From SCGC-AAA076-P13 sp964276145 (GTDB taxonomy: Bacteria > Pseudomonadota > Gammaproteobacteria > Magnimaribacterales > D2472), in contig CAXYDN010000009.1 of NCBI GenBank assembly GCA_964276145.1, forward strand, positions 1-36,630: a DNA stretch of 36,630 nucleotides. Reading direction: 5' to 3'. Each line of letters opens with the position of its first letter. Position 1 is the first letter of the stretch. The translations under genes and the position numbers were made by a program. This document shows, in pieces, positions 15,325 to 23,820 of the stretch. The notes beneath the pieces are model-generated. The model saw only the letters and a list, made by a program, of their open reading frames with translations. It made no database searches and was not told where the DNA came from.

Positions 15325-17316
15325 GTGCACCAATTCGAGCCAACAAACGCCTTAAGATTTCTTTCAATAGATGCTGTACAAAAAGCTAATTCAGGTCATC
15401 CGGGAATGCCAATGGGAATGGCTGAAATAGCGACAGCTTTATGGAAAAATCATCTAAATCATAATCCATCAAACCCTTATTGGTTTAATAGAGATAGGTT
15501 TGTGCTTTCAAATGGTCATGGCTCAATGTTGCTCTATAGCTTGCTGCATTTAACTGGTTATGATTTATCAATTGAAGATTTAAAAAACTTTAGAAAGTTA
15601 AAATCTAAAACCCCAGGCCATCCAGAATATGATTTACAGTATGGAATAGAGACCACTACTGGGCCTTTGGGTCAAGGCATTGCCAATGCTGTTGGTATGG
15701 CAATCTCTGAAAAGATACTTGCATCACAGTTTAATACCTCAGAAGAAATGCCTATTAATCATTTCACCTATGCCTTTTTGGGTGATGGTTGTTTAATGGA
15801 AGGAGTATCTCACGAGGCTTGTTCTTTTGCAGGAACTCATAATCTAGGAAAACTAATATGCTTTTACGATCAAAATGGAATTTCAATTGATGGAAAAATA
15901 GAAAACTGGTTTACTGATGACAGCGTAAAGAGGTTTGATAGCTATGGCTGGCAGACCATTGAGGTAGATGGACACAATGTAGAGCATATCAATGAAGCCA
16001 TTGTTTCTGCTAAAAATGAAGTAAAAAAACCAACAATGATTTTTTGTAAAACAACTATTGGTTATGGCTCTCCAGCCAAAGCCGGAACAGCAGATGCTCA
16101 TGGTGCACCTTTGGGCGATGATGAAATCCTAAAAACAAGAAAAGCCCTAGATTGGAATCATGAACCTTTCAATGTTCCAGAGTCTGTATATGAATTCTGG
16201 AATGCAGTAGATCGAGGTTTGGAGATTAATGATGATTGGAACTCCTTGATGGAAGCATATAAAAGCAAGAACCCAGAAAAGCATGATGAGCTTACAAGAA
16301 GAATATCAAATGATATGCCTATCAATTTTGATGAAAGTTATAAAAACTTCTTAAATCAATGCAATGAAGAAAACACTTCAATGGCTACAAGAAAAGCATC
16401 TCAATTATGTTTAGATTATTTTGTAAAAGAATTACCAGAGCTTGTGGGTGGTTCTGCTGATTTAACTCCATCTAACAATACTTTTTCTAAGTCTAGTTCA
16501 ACTTTTTCAAATGAGAACCCGTCTGGTAATCATATCAATTATGGGGTTAGAGAGTTTGGCATGTCTGCAATCATGAACGGCATGGTTCTTCATGGTGGCA
16601 TAAAACCATATGGAGCAACGTTTTTAGTATTTACTGATTATGCAAGAAATGCAGTAAGACTATCTGCATTAATGGGACTGCCAAACATATTTGTTTATAC
16701 CCATGATTCTGTTGCTTTGGGCGAAGATGGGCCAACACATCAACCGGTTGAGCATCTGGTCACCTTAAGATCTACGCCAAATCTAAATAGCTGGAGGCCG
16801 GCTGATCTCGTTGAAACTGCAGTTGCATGGAAAAATGCTGTTACTTCTGTAAATACACCAACCTGCTTAATCTTTAGCAGACAGAATACTTCTCCAATTA
16901 TAAGAAGCGAAGATCAAATTAGAGCAATAGAAAATGGTGGATATTTATTATCTGACCAAGAGAATGCAAACATAACCTTAATAGCATCTGGAAGTGAATT
17001 ACAGCTTGCTATCGATGCTGCTGAAATTTTACAAAAAGATCATGGGGTTATATCTAATGTAGTTTCTATGCCATGTTTAGATACATTTTTAGATCAAAGT
17101 GAGGCTTATCAGTCATCTGTTATAAAAGAAGATTTGCCATCACTCGTTATAGAGCTTTCTCATCCAAATTCTTGGTATAAAATTTTAAATAAAAGTGACA
17201 AAGTCCTTGGTATTGAGACATTTGGTGAGTCGGCACCTGCTAATATCTTGTTAGAGCATTTTGGTTTTACCACTCCTAACGTTGTGGAATTAGCAAAATC
17301 TTTACTAGATGAATAG
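15325..17316 (+). CDS. tkt: Transketolase
   Basis: This thiamine diphosphate enzyme exchanges two-carbon units between sugar phosphates in the non-oxidative pentose phosphate pathway. The 663 residues match the family. The N-terminal SIDAVQKANSGHPGMPMG, the TPP motif from GDGCLMEGVSHE to FYDQNGISIDG, the central DLTPSNNT and the catalytic-Glu region NYGVREFGM are all present, with a C-terminal transketolase domain. It starts at GTG 15325 behind AGGAA with a 6-base gap. The stop overlaps the pgk start by 8 bases. The tkt-pgk-fba grouping resembles gammaproteobacterial carbon-metabolism clusters but lacks the glyceraldehyde-3-phosphate dehydrogenase gene often found between tkt and pgk. Confidence 0.97.
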   Translation: MHQFEPTNALRFLSIDAVQKANSGHPGMPMGMAEIATALWKNHLNHNPSNPYWFNRDRFVLSNGHGSMLLYSLLHLTGYDLSIEDLKNFRKLKSKTPGHPEYDLQYGIETTTGPLGQGIANAVGMAISEKILASQFNTSEEMPINHFTYAFLGDGCLMEGVSHEACSFAGTHNLGKLICFYDQNGISIDGKIENWFTDDSVKRFDSYGWQTIEVDGHNVEHINEAIVSAKNEVKKPTMIFCKTTIGYGSPAKAGTADAHGAPLGDDEILKTRKALDWNHEPFNVPESVYEFWNAVDRGLEINDDWNSLMEAYKSKNPEKHDELTRRISNDMPINFDESYKNFLNQCNEENTSMATRKASQLCLDYFVKELPELVGGSADLTPSNNTFSKSSSTFSNENPSGNHINYGVREFGMSAIMNGMVLHGGIKPYGATFLVFTDYARNAVRLSALMGLPNIFVYTHDSVALGEDGPTHQPVEHLVTLRSTPNLNSWRPADLVETAVAWKNAVTSVNTPTCLIFSRQNTSPIIRSEDQIRAIENGGYLLSDQENANITLIASGSELQLAIDAAEILQKDHGVISNVVSMPCLDTFLDQSEAYQSSVIKEDLPSLVIELSHPNSWYKILNKSDKVLGIETFGESAPANILLEHFGFTTPNVVELAKSLLDE

Positions 17317-18454
17317 ATTATCAGATTTAAATATTTCAAATCAAAATCTTGTTATAAGAGTTGATATGAATGTTCCCATTGAAGATGGTGTTGTAACTGA
17401 CAACACCAGAATTCTTGCCTGCATGCCAACAATAAAATTTGCTCTAAAGAGTAATGCCAAGATTTTACTAGTTACCCATCTAGGAAGGCCAAAAGAAGGC
17501 ACTTTTGATAAAAAGTTTTCTTTAAAACCCGTTGCAACTGAAGTGTCAAAGATTTTGGATCACGAAGTTGATTTAATAAACGATCTAGATAGCACAAAAA
17601 TTTTTAATGGCTCATCAGATATTCAGATTTTAGAGAATATAAGATTTTTTGAAGGCGAAAAAAGTAATTGTAACAAGCTTGGCAAGTCATTGAGCAGCTT
17701 AGGGGACATATATGTCTTCGATGCTTTTGGTACATCTCATAGAGAACAATCTTCAACGCATTCAGCAATTGTTAACTCTAATTTATCTTGTGCGGGGTTA
17801 TTGTTAGAGAAAGAAATAGACTCCTTAACAAAAGCTCTAAATGAATCACAAAATCCCTATACCGCGATCATTGGAGGGGCAAAGGTCTCTACAAAACTAG
17901 AATTGATTAAGAATATTAATTCTAAGGCTGATCACATTATTGTGGGTGGTGGAATAGCAAATACTTTCTTAAAAGCTGCAGGGCATGAAATAGGAATATC
18001 ACTGTGTGAAGAATCAATGGTTGGTATTGCAAAAGAGTTATTGAATGATGGCAAAATTATTTTGCCTGATACCGTTATTACCTCAAAAACTTTTGAAGGT
18101 GAAGATATTAAAGAAAAACATATTTCTGAAGTTAAAAAAAATGAAATGATTTTAGATCAGTTCTTAAATGATGAGATAGATAATGCCATCTCATCATCTA
18201 ACACTATTTTATGGAATGGGCCATTGGGAGTTTTTGAAAACAAGTCTTTTAAAGAAGGGACAGAACAACTTTCCAATGCAATAGCAAAATCAAATGCTTT
18301 TTCTATCGCAGGAGGCGGCGAGACCCTATCTGCTATTAATAAATTTATTAATAAAGATGATGTATCATATTGTTCTACAGGTGGAGGCGCTTTCTTGGAG
18401 TTTATGGAAGGAAAAGTTCTGCCATCTATAGCAGCTTTGAAAGCAAAGATTTAA
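17309..18454 (+). CDS. pgk: Phosphoglycerate kinase
   Basis: It interconverts 1,3-bisphosphoglycerate and 3-phosphoglycerate with ADP/ATP in glycolysis and gluconeogenesis. The 381 residues are near the bacterial norm of 385-395. The N-terminal substrate-binding VIRVDMNVPIEDG, LVTHLGRPK and FDAFGTSHREQSS segments, and the C-terminal nucleotide-binding LWNGPLGVFE and GGGETLSAI, are all present. The usual 'DAFGTAHR' carries Ser for Ala, a mild change. The start ATG overlaps the tkt stop (ATGAATAG); fba follows after 14 bases. Translation is probably coupled across the three genes. Confidence 0.97.
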   Translation: MNRLSDLNISNQNLVIRVDMNVPIEDGVVTDNTRILACMPTIKFALKSNAKILLVTHLGRPKEGTFDKKFSLKPVATEVSKILDHEVDLINDLDSTKIFNGSSDIQILENIRFFEGEKSNCNKLGKSLSSLGDIYVFDAFGTSHREQSSTHSAIVNSNLSCAGLLLEKEIDSLTKALNESQNPYTAIIGGAKVSTKLELIKNINSKADHIIVGGGIANTFLKAAGHEIGISLCEESMVGIAKELLNDGKIILPDTVITSKTFEGEDIKEKHISEVKKNEMILDQFLNDEIDNAISSSNTILWNGPLGVFENKSFKEGTEQLSNAIAKSNAFSIAGGGETLSAINKFINKDDVSYCSTGGGAFLEFMEGKVLPSIAALKAKI

Positions 18455-18468
18455 AAAAGGAGAGAGGA

Positions 18469-19482
18469 ATGTCATTAAATAGTTTAGAAGAAATTGCTTC
18501 GTATATAGTCTCAGACGGCAAGGGCATTCTTGCTGCTGATGAAAGCAATCCAACATGTGGAAAAAGATTTGATTCAATTGGAGTTGAATCAACAGAAGAT
18601 AATAGAAGAGATTATAGAGAGATGTTATTTAGATCATCGGGCATGAATGGAAATATAGGTGGTGTCATACTTTTTGATGAAACGATAAGACAAAATGCTA
18701 AAGATGGAACATCTCTTGTGAATATTATTACTAATCAAGGCGCCCTTCCTGGCATAAAGGTTGATAAAGGGCTTCAAGCTATTGGCGGTTCTGATGAGAC
18801 TGTTACAGTTGGGCTCGATGGCTTAGATGAAAGATTAAAAGAGTACGTTTCAATGGGAGCAAAATTCACTAAATGGAGAGCGGTAATCAAAATTGGTGAA
18901 GGTATGCCTACAGACGAATGCATAGATGCAAATATGAAGGCCTTAGCAGATTACGCCAAAATAGTTCAAGACAATGGAATGGTTCCAATGGTTGAGCCTG
19001 AGGTGCTTATGGATGGCGATCATTCAATCGAAGAGTGTTTTGATGCCTCTGATAGGTCGCTGAAATCTCTCTTCAAACACCTTCAAGAAAATGAAGTAAA
19101 TATTAAAGGAACAATATTAAAACCAAATATGATAACTTCAGGTTCAAAATCTTCGACACAAGCAAGTGTTAATGAGGTTGCTAAAAGAACTTTAGATTGC
19201 TTGATATCAAATGTTCCATCTGAGCTCCCAGGAATAACTTTTCTCTCAGGCGGTCAATCAGATTTACTAGCAACCGCCCATTTAGATGCTATGAATAAGA
19301 TAGGCGGATTTAGTTGGAAGTTAAGTTTTTCATATGGAAGAGCTCTTCAAGCACCTGCCCTAAAAGCCTGGATGGGAAAAACTGAAAATATGTTTATTTC
19401 TCAAGATGCTTTATCGCACAGAGCACAAATGAATAGGCTGGCATCCCTAGGTCAATGGGCCAAAGAACTAGAAGACGAATAG
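18469..19482 (+). CDS. Fructose-bisphosphate aldolase, class I
   Basis: It cleaves or forms fructose 1,6-bisphosphate by a Schiff-base mechanism. It is the animal/plant-like class I type, not the zinc-dependent class II enzyme (FbaA) usually found beside pgk in enterobacteria. Marks are KGILAADESNPT near the N terminus, Lys135 in AKFTKWRAV, Glu176 and Glu178 in MVEPEVL, the Schiff-base Lys218 in GTILKPNMIT, and FLSGGQSDLLATAHLDAMN. The protein has 337 residues. An in-frame opening at 18370 overlaps pgk, but ATG 18469 has the strong site GGAGAGG and gives the normal N terminus. Class I enzymes do not need a metal, which may suit a metal-poor habitat (inference). Confidence 0.95.
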   Translation: MSLNSLEEIASYIVSDGKGILAADESNPTCGKRFDSIGVESTEDNRRDYREMLFRSSGMNGNIGGVILFDETIRQNAKDGTSLVNIITNQGALPGIKVDKGLQAIGGSDETVTVGLDGLDERLKEYVSMGAKFTKWRAVIKIGEGMPTDECIDANMKALADYAKIVQDNGMVPMVEPEVLMDGDHSIEECFDASDRSLKSLFKHLQENEVNIKGTILKPNMITSGSKSSTQASVNEVAKRTLDCLISNVPSELPGITFLSGGQSDLLATAHLDAMNKIGGFSWKLSFSYGRALQAPALKAWMGKTENMFISQDALSHRAQMNRLASLGQWAKELEDE

Positions 19483-19485
19483 AAT

Positions 19486-19923
19486 TTGCTTGCAACAATT
19501 CAAAGGGTTTCTGAAGCTAGAGTCTCAATCGAAGGTAAAACATTTTCAGAAATTGGGTCAGGTTTATTGATTTTTGTATGTATTGAAAAAGGCGATTCAA
19601 TCGAATCTATCACCTCCATGGTGGGTAAGATTATTAACTTTAAAATGCTTGATGGATTCAAAGGATCTAAGCCGCGTTCACTAAAAGATGCAAATGAAGA
19701 AGCCTTAGTTGTAAGTCAATTTACACTTGCTGCAATCACTAATAAAGGCAATAAGCCAAGCTTTCATAAATCTGCAAATCCCGAAGAAGCAAAACTGTTG
19801 TATGATGAATTTATGTCCCTCTTTGAAAGGTCTTATGGTAAATTCAAACAGGGAAAATTTGGTGCTTTTATGGAAATTTCTTTAATTAATAAAGGCCCTA
19901 TTACTTACAACTTTAAAACCTAG
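19486..19923 (+). CDS. dtd: D-aminoacyl-tRNA deacylase
   Basis: It hydrolyses D-amino acids (and misloaded glycine) from tRNA, protecting translation. The 145 residues begin LATIQRVSEARVSIEGK as in family members. The catalytic-loop SQFTL is present. The Gly-cisPro chirality-proofreading region appears as GNKPSFHKSA, with Lys in place of the common Arg. The C-terminal NKGPIT matches the NxGP(V/I)T motif. It appears to start at TTG 19486, three bases after the fba stop, with no clear ribosome site, so coupling to fba is likely. The LOG-family gene follows after 7 bases. Confidence 0.94.
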   Translation: MLATIQRVSEARVSIEGKTFSEIGSGLLIFVCIEKGDSIESITSMVGKIINFKMLDGFKGSKPRSLKDANEEALVVSQFTLAAITNKGNKPSFHKSANPEEAKLLYDEFMSLFERSYGKFKQGKFGAFMEISLINKGPITYNFKT

Positions 19924-19930
19924 GTTAAAT

Positions 19931-20512
19931 ATGGAAAATATATCAATTTTTTGCGGTGCTCATGAGGGCAAGAATCCAAGATATGCTGCAGATGCAAAAA
20001 AGATTGCAGAAATTCTTGCTAGCAAAGGAATTAATATAGTTTTTGGTGGCGGCAATGTGGGCCTAATGAAAATTGTTTCCGATACAGCTCTAGACAATGG
20101 TGTTGAAGCAAAGGGAATTAGTTTGGAGTCTTTGCATAAGCTTGAATTAGCAAACCCCAGGCTTCAAGAAATAATTATTACTAAAACCTTACTCGATCGC
20201 AAAGATGAATTTATGAAACGATCAGATGCTTTTATTGTTTTGTCAGGAGGGGTTGGGTCTTTAGATGAGCTTGCTGAAATCATGGCTAATAATCAGCTTG
20301 GATTAATTAACAAGCCAGTTGGATTATTAAATACTGAGGGCTATTATGATCATTTAATTGCTTGGATGAAAAAAGCTGTTGAAGAGGGTTTTATTTCAGA
20401 AGCTAATTTTAATGATTTAATAATCTCTGACTCGTGCGAAGAGTTGATCGAAAAAGTAATAAATCATGAGAGGCCTCATGACAATGACTGGACAAATAGG
20501 TTAGGTATTTAG
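19931..20512 (+). CDS. LOG-family protein (nucleoside 5'-monophosphate phosphoribohydrolase-like)
   Basis: This is a 193-residue cytoplasmic Rossmann-like protein of the LOG family (TIGR00730-type). Characterised members release the base from cytokinin riboside monophosphates or purine nucleotides. Features are ISIFCGAHEG at the N terminus, FGGGNVGLMK, the DRKDEFMKRSDAFIVL segment with the family Arg-Lys, and the signature loop near 105-113. That loop reads SGGVGSLDE where the family has PGGxGTxxE, so Pro is Ser and Thr is Ser, while the glycines and Glu113 remain. Activity is plausible, but the substrate is unknown. It ends the tkt operon and overlaps the convergent PhyH gene by 4 bases. Confidence 0.85.
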   Translation: MENISIFCGAHEGKNPRYAADAKKIAEILASKGINIVFGGGNVGLMKIVSDTALDNGVEAKGISLESLHKLELANPRLQEIIITKTLLDRKDEFMKRSDAFIVLSGGVGSLDELAEIMANNQLGLINKPVGLLNTEGYYDHLIAWMKKAVEEGFISEANFNDLIISDSCEELIEKVINHERPHDNDWTNRLGI

Positions 20513-21210
20513 ACTCTATAGGTAAGAATCTTCCCATCGGAAAACCTAAATAGCATATTTCTATAAACAGCAACATCAGTCACATTGTTTGGAGTATTTT
20601 TGGGGACACACCTATAGTTTGTTGAAACCCGCACATTATCAAGAATTGGGAGAACTTTATGCCATGTATGACCGTGGAGCAAAAGAAGTGAGCCTTTCAA
20701 TGGACTTATGGTGACGCTTCCTTCAATTTCATCAGTTGAAGTTCCTCTAGGTATCATCCCTTTTTTATGTGAACCCGGTATGACACAAACCTCTCCACCA
20801 GTTGAGTTATTAATATCCATCGAATAAACAAGTCTATTAAGATTAAAAATGCCATCTTTAGGAGAACAGTCCTGGTGCCATGCTTGGCCATTTGAGGACT
20901 TATTGCTATACATGACCATGCAATAAAGAGATTTCCATCCCGAGCCTAAAATTTCTTCTGTAAGATCACACAGCTTTTTATTTTTCTCAAGGACATTAAA
21001 TTTTTCTCTTCCTTCTATTTGAGGAAACCATGGAATTACATCTGTCTTAGATTTCTCTATAAAAGATTCATCATGTTTATAATTATTATCCTCTTTGAAA
21101 TGATTGCAAATCTCATCTTGATACTCATTCATTAGAGCAGCGCTAAAAAATTTTTCTATATAAACATAGCCATTTTTATGAAAGAGTTTTGATAACTCTA
21201 TGAAATTCAC
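20509..21210 (-). CDS. Phytanoyl-CoA dioxygenase (PhyH) family Fe(II)/2-oxoglutarate oxygenase
   Basis: This is a 233-residue protein with the double-stranded beta-helix oxygenase fold. The iron triad is His112-x-Asp114 in AWHQDCSP and His184 in HTWHKVLP. Arg194 in NVRVSTNYR is well placed to bind 2-oxoglutarate. PGSHKKG between them is typical of PhyH proteins. No signal peptide is seen. The substrate cannot be told; characterised PhyH enzymes hydroxylate lipids, ectoine and varied small molecules. It starts at GTG 21210, whose G is the last base of the tatC TAG stop (TAGTG), so it is translationally linked to tatC. Confidence 0.87.
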   Translation of the reverse strand: MNFIELSKLFHKNGYVYIEKFFSAALMNEYQDEICNHFKEDNNYKHDESFIEKSKTDVIPWFPQIEGREKFNVLEKNKKLCDLTEEILGSGWKSLYCMVMYSNKSSNGQAWHQDCSPKDGIFNLNRLVYSMDINNSTGGEVCVIPGSHKKGMIPRGTSTDEIEGSVTISPLKGSLLLLHGHTWHKVLPILDNVRVSTNYRCVPKNTPNNVTDVAVYRNMLFRFSDGKILTYRV

Positions 21211-21917
21211 TAATTTTTATCCCTGGAAACAAGAAGACCAAGTTCAAATAAAACCCACATAGGAATAGCCAAGAATAGCTGAGAAAAAATATCAGGTGGT
21301 GTTAATAACATGCCAAAGACAAAGAACACAATTACTAAATAAGGCCTAGCTTTAACTAGGGTTTCTTTTTTTACAATTTCAGATTTTATCAAGAGAAACG
21401 TAGCTACTGGAATTTCAAAAGCTATACCAAATGCAAATATAAGTTTTATTACAAAATTCATATATTGATTTATATCTGTCATAACTGAAATAGATTCAGG
21501 AGCAACTCCAATAAAAAATTTAAAAATTATTGGACAAACAATAAAATAAGCAAATGCCACTCCAGATAAAAATAAAAAAATTGTAGATAGCATTAACGGT
21601 GCTATAAATGTTTTTTCCTTCTTATATAGGCCTGGTGACATAAACATCCACATTTCGTAAAAAAGATAAGGCATTGTAATTAGCAAGGCTGAAAAAAAGA
21701 CTAATTTTAAAGGAGCCATTAAAGGTGAAGCAACCTGTGTGGCTATCATAGAACTTCCAGACGGTAAGATTTCTAAGAGAGGAGATGCTGCAAAGGTATA
21801 TATATCAGATGAAAAGGGAATTCCAATCAACGCGAGAAAGCCAAAACAAATCAGAATTCTTATAAGTCTAGATCTGAGTTCTAATAAATGACTTGCTAGA
21901 GATTCTTTATGAGTCAT
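21210..21917 (-). CDS. tatC: Sec-independent protein translocase TatC
   Basis: It is the multispanning receptor of the twin-arginine translocase, recognising folded cofactor-containing precursors. Six hydrophobic segments are visible in 235 residues. The N-terminal SLASHLLELRSRL carries the HLxELRxRL signature, and FxAPLMLS and the Glu in FGIAFEIP in the central part are typical. The frame opens at 21932, but ATG 21917 gives the usual short N terminus; it overlaps tatB by 11 bases. The order ubiE-ubiJ-ubiB-tatA-tatB-tatC is that of E. coli. Confidence 0.95.
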   Translation of the reverse strand: MTHKESLASHLLELRSRLIRILICFGFLALIGIPFSSDIYTFAASPLLEILPSGSSMIATQVASPLMAPLKLVFFSALLITMPYLFYEMWMFMSPGLYKKEKTFIAPLMLSTIFLFLSGVAFAYFIVCPIIFKFFIGVAPESISVMTDINQYMNFVIKLIFAFGIAFEIPVATFLLIKSEIVKKETLVKARPYLVIVFFVFGMLLTPPDIFSQLFLAIPMWVLFELGLLVSRDKN

Positions 21918-22155
21918 TCTTTTCCTTTTCAAAGCCCTCTAATTCTTCCATCCTCAATTCATTAAAAACATCTTTTTTTAATTCATCGGTGCCAATATCA
22001 TCTTCTAAATCATTTTTAAATTTCGTAATATGGTGTTGAATTTTTTTATAAAATTTTAACCAGCCTTTAATTACTTCTGGTAGCCTTGCGGGCCCAATAA
22101 TAATCAGTCCAAGAACAAGGATTATCGCAATTTCTAAAAAACCAATTTGAAACAA
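21907..22155 (-). CDS. tatB: Sec-independent protein translocase TatB
   Basis: This is an 82-residue single-span membrane protein. The N-terminal helix MFQIGFLEIAIILVLGLIII ends in the conserved GPARLPE hinge, followed by an amphipathic helix and a charged tail. The Glu in the membrane helix (GFLEI) is characteristic of TatB. It is short beside E. coli TatB (171 residues), mostly in the non-essential C-terminal tail. It starts at TTG 22155, three bases after the tatA stop, and overlaps tatC by 11 bases. Confidence 0.93.
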   Translation of the reverse strand: MFQIGFLEIAIILVLGLIIIGPARLPEVIKGWLKFYKKIQHHITKFKNDLEDDIGTDELKKDVFNELRMEELEGFEKEKNDS

Positions 22156-22158
22156 TTG

Positions 22159-22329
22159 TTATTCTTGTTTGTTATTATCTGTATCTTCTTCTTTTACAGC
22201 TTTTTTAAAACCCTTCAGGCTTGCACCCAAATCTGATCCAAGCGACTTAAGTTTGCCACTCCCAAAAATCAAAAGAACCACAACCAATATAATTAGTAGT
22301 TGCCATATGCTAATTCCACCAAAGCCCAT
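22159..22329 (-). CDS. tatA: Sec-independent protein translocase TatA
   Basis: This 56-residue protein forms the Tat protein-conducting assemblies. It starts MGFGGISIWQ, then a hydrophobic helix (about residues 8-22), the FGSGKLKSLGSDLG hinge and amphipathic helix with the invariant Phe-Gly and Leu, FKKAV, and a polar tail. E. coli TatA is 89 residues; only the tail is shorter here. ATG 22329 has AGGAG with ideal spacing. It lies 9 bases after ubiB and before tatB. Confidence 0.95.
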   Translation of the reverse strand: MGFGGISIWQLLIILVVVLLIFGSGKLKSLGSDLGASLKGFKKAVKEEDTDNNKQE

Positions 22330-22338
22330 ATCAATCTC

Positions 22339-23820
22339 CTATGTGAGCATTAAAAAGATACCACATAATGTTATTATACCTATTCCAATAAATCTTATTA
22401 TGTATTTCTCTTTTTGTAACTGCATTTCCATCTTATGAATTTTTTCTTCATATGATCTTTTATTCTTGGAATACCCTCTTATCTCATCTAATGCCTCATA
22501 AATGAAGCCAGGCATTTCAGATGCTTTTAGCATCAAATCATCTTTATTTTCTAGAATAAAATCTTTAATTTTTAATGGACTAAATTGGTCTGAAAGCCAT
22601 TTATCCAGATAAGGTTCAGCCAACCCCCAAAAATCAAGCTGTGGATAAATTTGACGTCCCATACCCTCTATATGTATCAATGTTTTTTGAAGAAGCACAA
22701 GTGTTGGTTGTAATGATAGTCCAAATGGTCTTGTACTTTGGAACAGATAAAGAAGTAACTTTCCAAACTCTATTTCTGATAAAGGCTTTTCAAATATTGG
22801 TTCACAGCATGCTCTTAGAGTGTTTTCTAATTCAATAATATTTGAGTTTGGATTAACCCATTCCGAGCTGACAAAAAGTTGAGCTAATGATTTATAGTTT
22901 TGTTTAATTACAGCCTGAAGCATTCTTGCAAGAATATACCTTTCTTCATTGGAGAGAGAGCCGGTAATGGCACAATCAATTGCAATATAGCCTGGTGTCT
23001 CAGGATTTCTTTTGGAAACAAAGATATTTCCAGGATGCATATCAGCATGAAAAAAATTATCTCTGAAAACTTGATTCAAAAAGATCATCACTCCATTTTC
23101 TGCAAGCCTTTTTTTATTAATACCATATTTTTCTATTTCATCTATGTCTGTACAGGGTATTCCATCAATTTTTTCAAGTACCATAACCTTGCTTGTTGTC
23201 ATTTCCCAATATACTTCAGGTATGTATAACTCCTCTGATTCTGTAAAGTTTTTTCTAGTAAGATTTGTATTAGCTGCCTCAAGTCTTAAGTCTAATTCAC
23301 GCATAATAGTGCTTTCATAATCATGAACAACTTCTATTGGCTTAATTCTATGACTCTCAGAGTAAACATATGTGCAGACTTTTGCAGCAGCCTTTAAAAG
23401 CCTCAGATTTTTCTTTACTTCTTTTTCTATATTTGGCCTCAAGACTTTGATAACAACTTCTCTACCGTCTGGAAGTTTTGCTGAATGAACTTGAGCAAGA
23501 GACGCAGCTGCTAAGGGGACTTCATCAAAGTTTTTAAACATATGATCAATTTGACCACCTAACTCCTTTTCTACGATTTCTTTAAGCTTTTTAACTGAAA
23601 ATGGCTTGCAGCTATCTGTTAGTCCTTGAAGATCTTTTGCAGTAGCTATATCTAAAATGTCAGTTCTAGTTGAAAGTAGTTGACCAAACTTAATAAAAAT
23701 TGGTCCAAGTGATTCTAAATATTTTGATATTTTTTTTCCGTCAGGTTTTCTAAATATGCCATACCTAATTCCAAGAAATGACATCTTTAGACTTTCAAAT
23801 ATTAGTATCAAAAAATTCAT
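22339..23820 (-). CDS. ubiB: UbiB, ABC1/ADCK-family atypical kinase for ubiquinone biosynthesis
   Basis: It is a membrane-associated ATPase of the UbiB/Coq8 family needed for ubiquinone synthesis, possibly by extracting lipid intermediates. Marks are the family KxGQ motif (KFGQ, residues 44-47) in LGPIFIKFGQLLSTR, the Ala-rich nucleotide loop in AAASLAQVH, the invariant lysine in EVVIKVLRP, and the catalytic FFHADMHPGN. The C terminus has one predicted membrane helix (IIRFIGIGIITLCGIFL). The 493 residues are about 50 fewer than E. coli UbiB, with a shorter N terminus and apparently one C-terminal span instead of two. The start overlaps the ubiJ stop (ATGA). Confidence 0.95.
   Translation of the reverse strand: MNFLILIFESLKMSFLGIRYGIFRKPDGKKISKYLESLGPIFIKFGQLLSTRTDILDIATAKDLQGLTDSCKPFSVKKLKEIVEKELGGQIDHMFKNFDEVPLAAASLAQVHSAKLPDGREVVIKVLRPNIEKEVKKNLRLLKAAAKVCTYVYSESHRIKPIEVVHDYESTIMRELDLRLEAANTNLTRKNFTESEELYIPEVYWEMTTSKVMVLEKIDGIPCTDIDEIEKYGINKKRLAENGVMIFLNQVFRDNFFHADMHPGNIFVSKRNPETPGYIAIDCAITGSLSNEERYILARMLQAVIKQNYKSLAQLFVSSEWVNPNSNIIELENTLRACCEPIFEKPLSEIEFGKLLLYLFQSTRPFGLSLQPTLVLLQKTLIHIEGMGRQIYPQLDFWGLAEPYLDKWLSDQFSPLKIKDFILENKDDLMLKASEMPGFIYEALDEIRGYSKNKRSYEEKIHKMEMQLQKEKYIIRFIGIGIITLCGIFLMLT

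Noticed and set aside
22900..23229. 109-codon plus-strand ORF inside ubiB
   Set aside because: It is antisense to the conserved catalytic core of ubiB and has no recognisable domain; it is a shadow frame.
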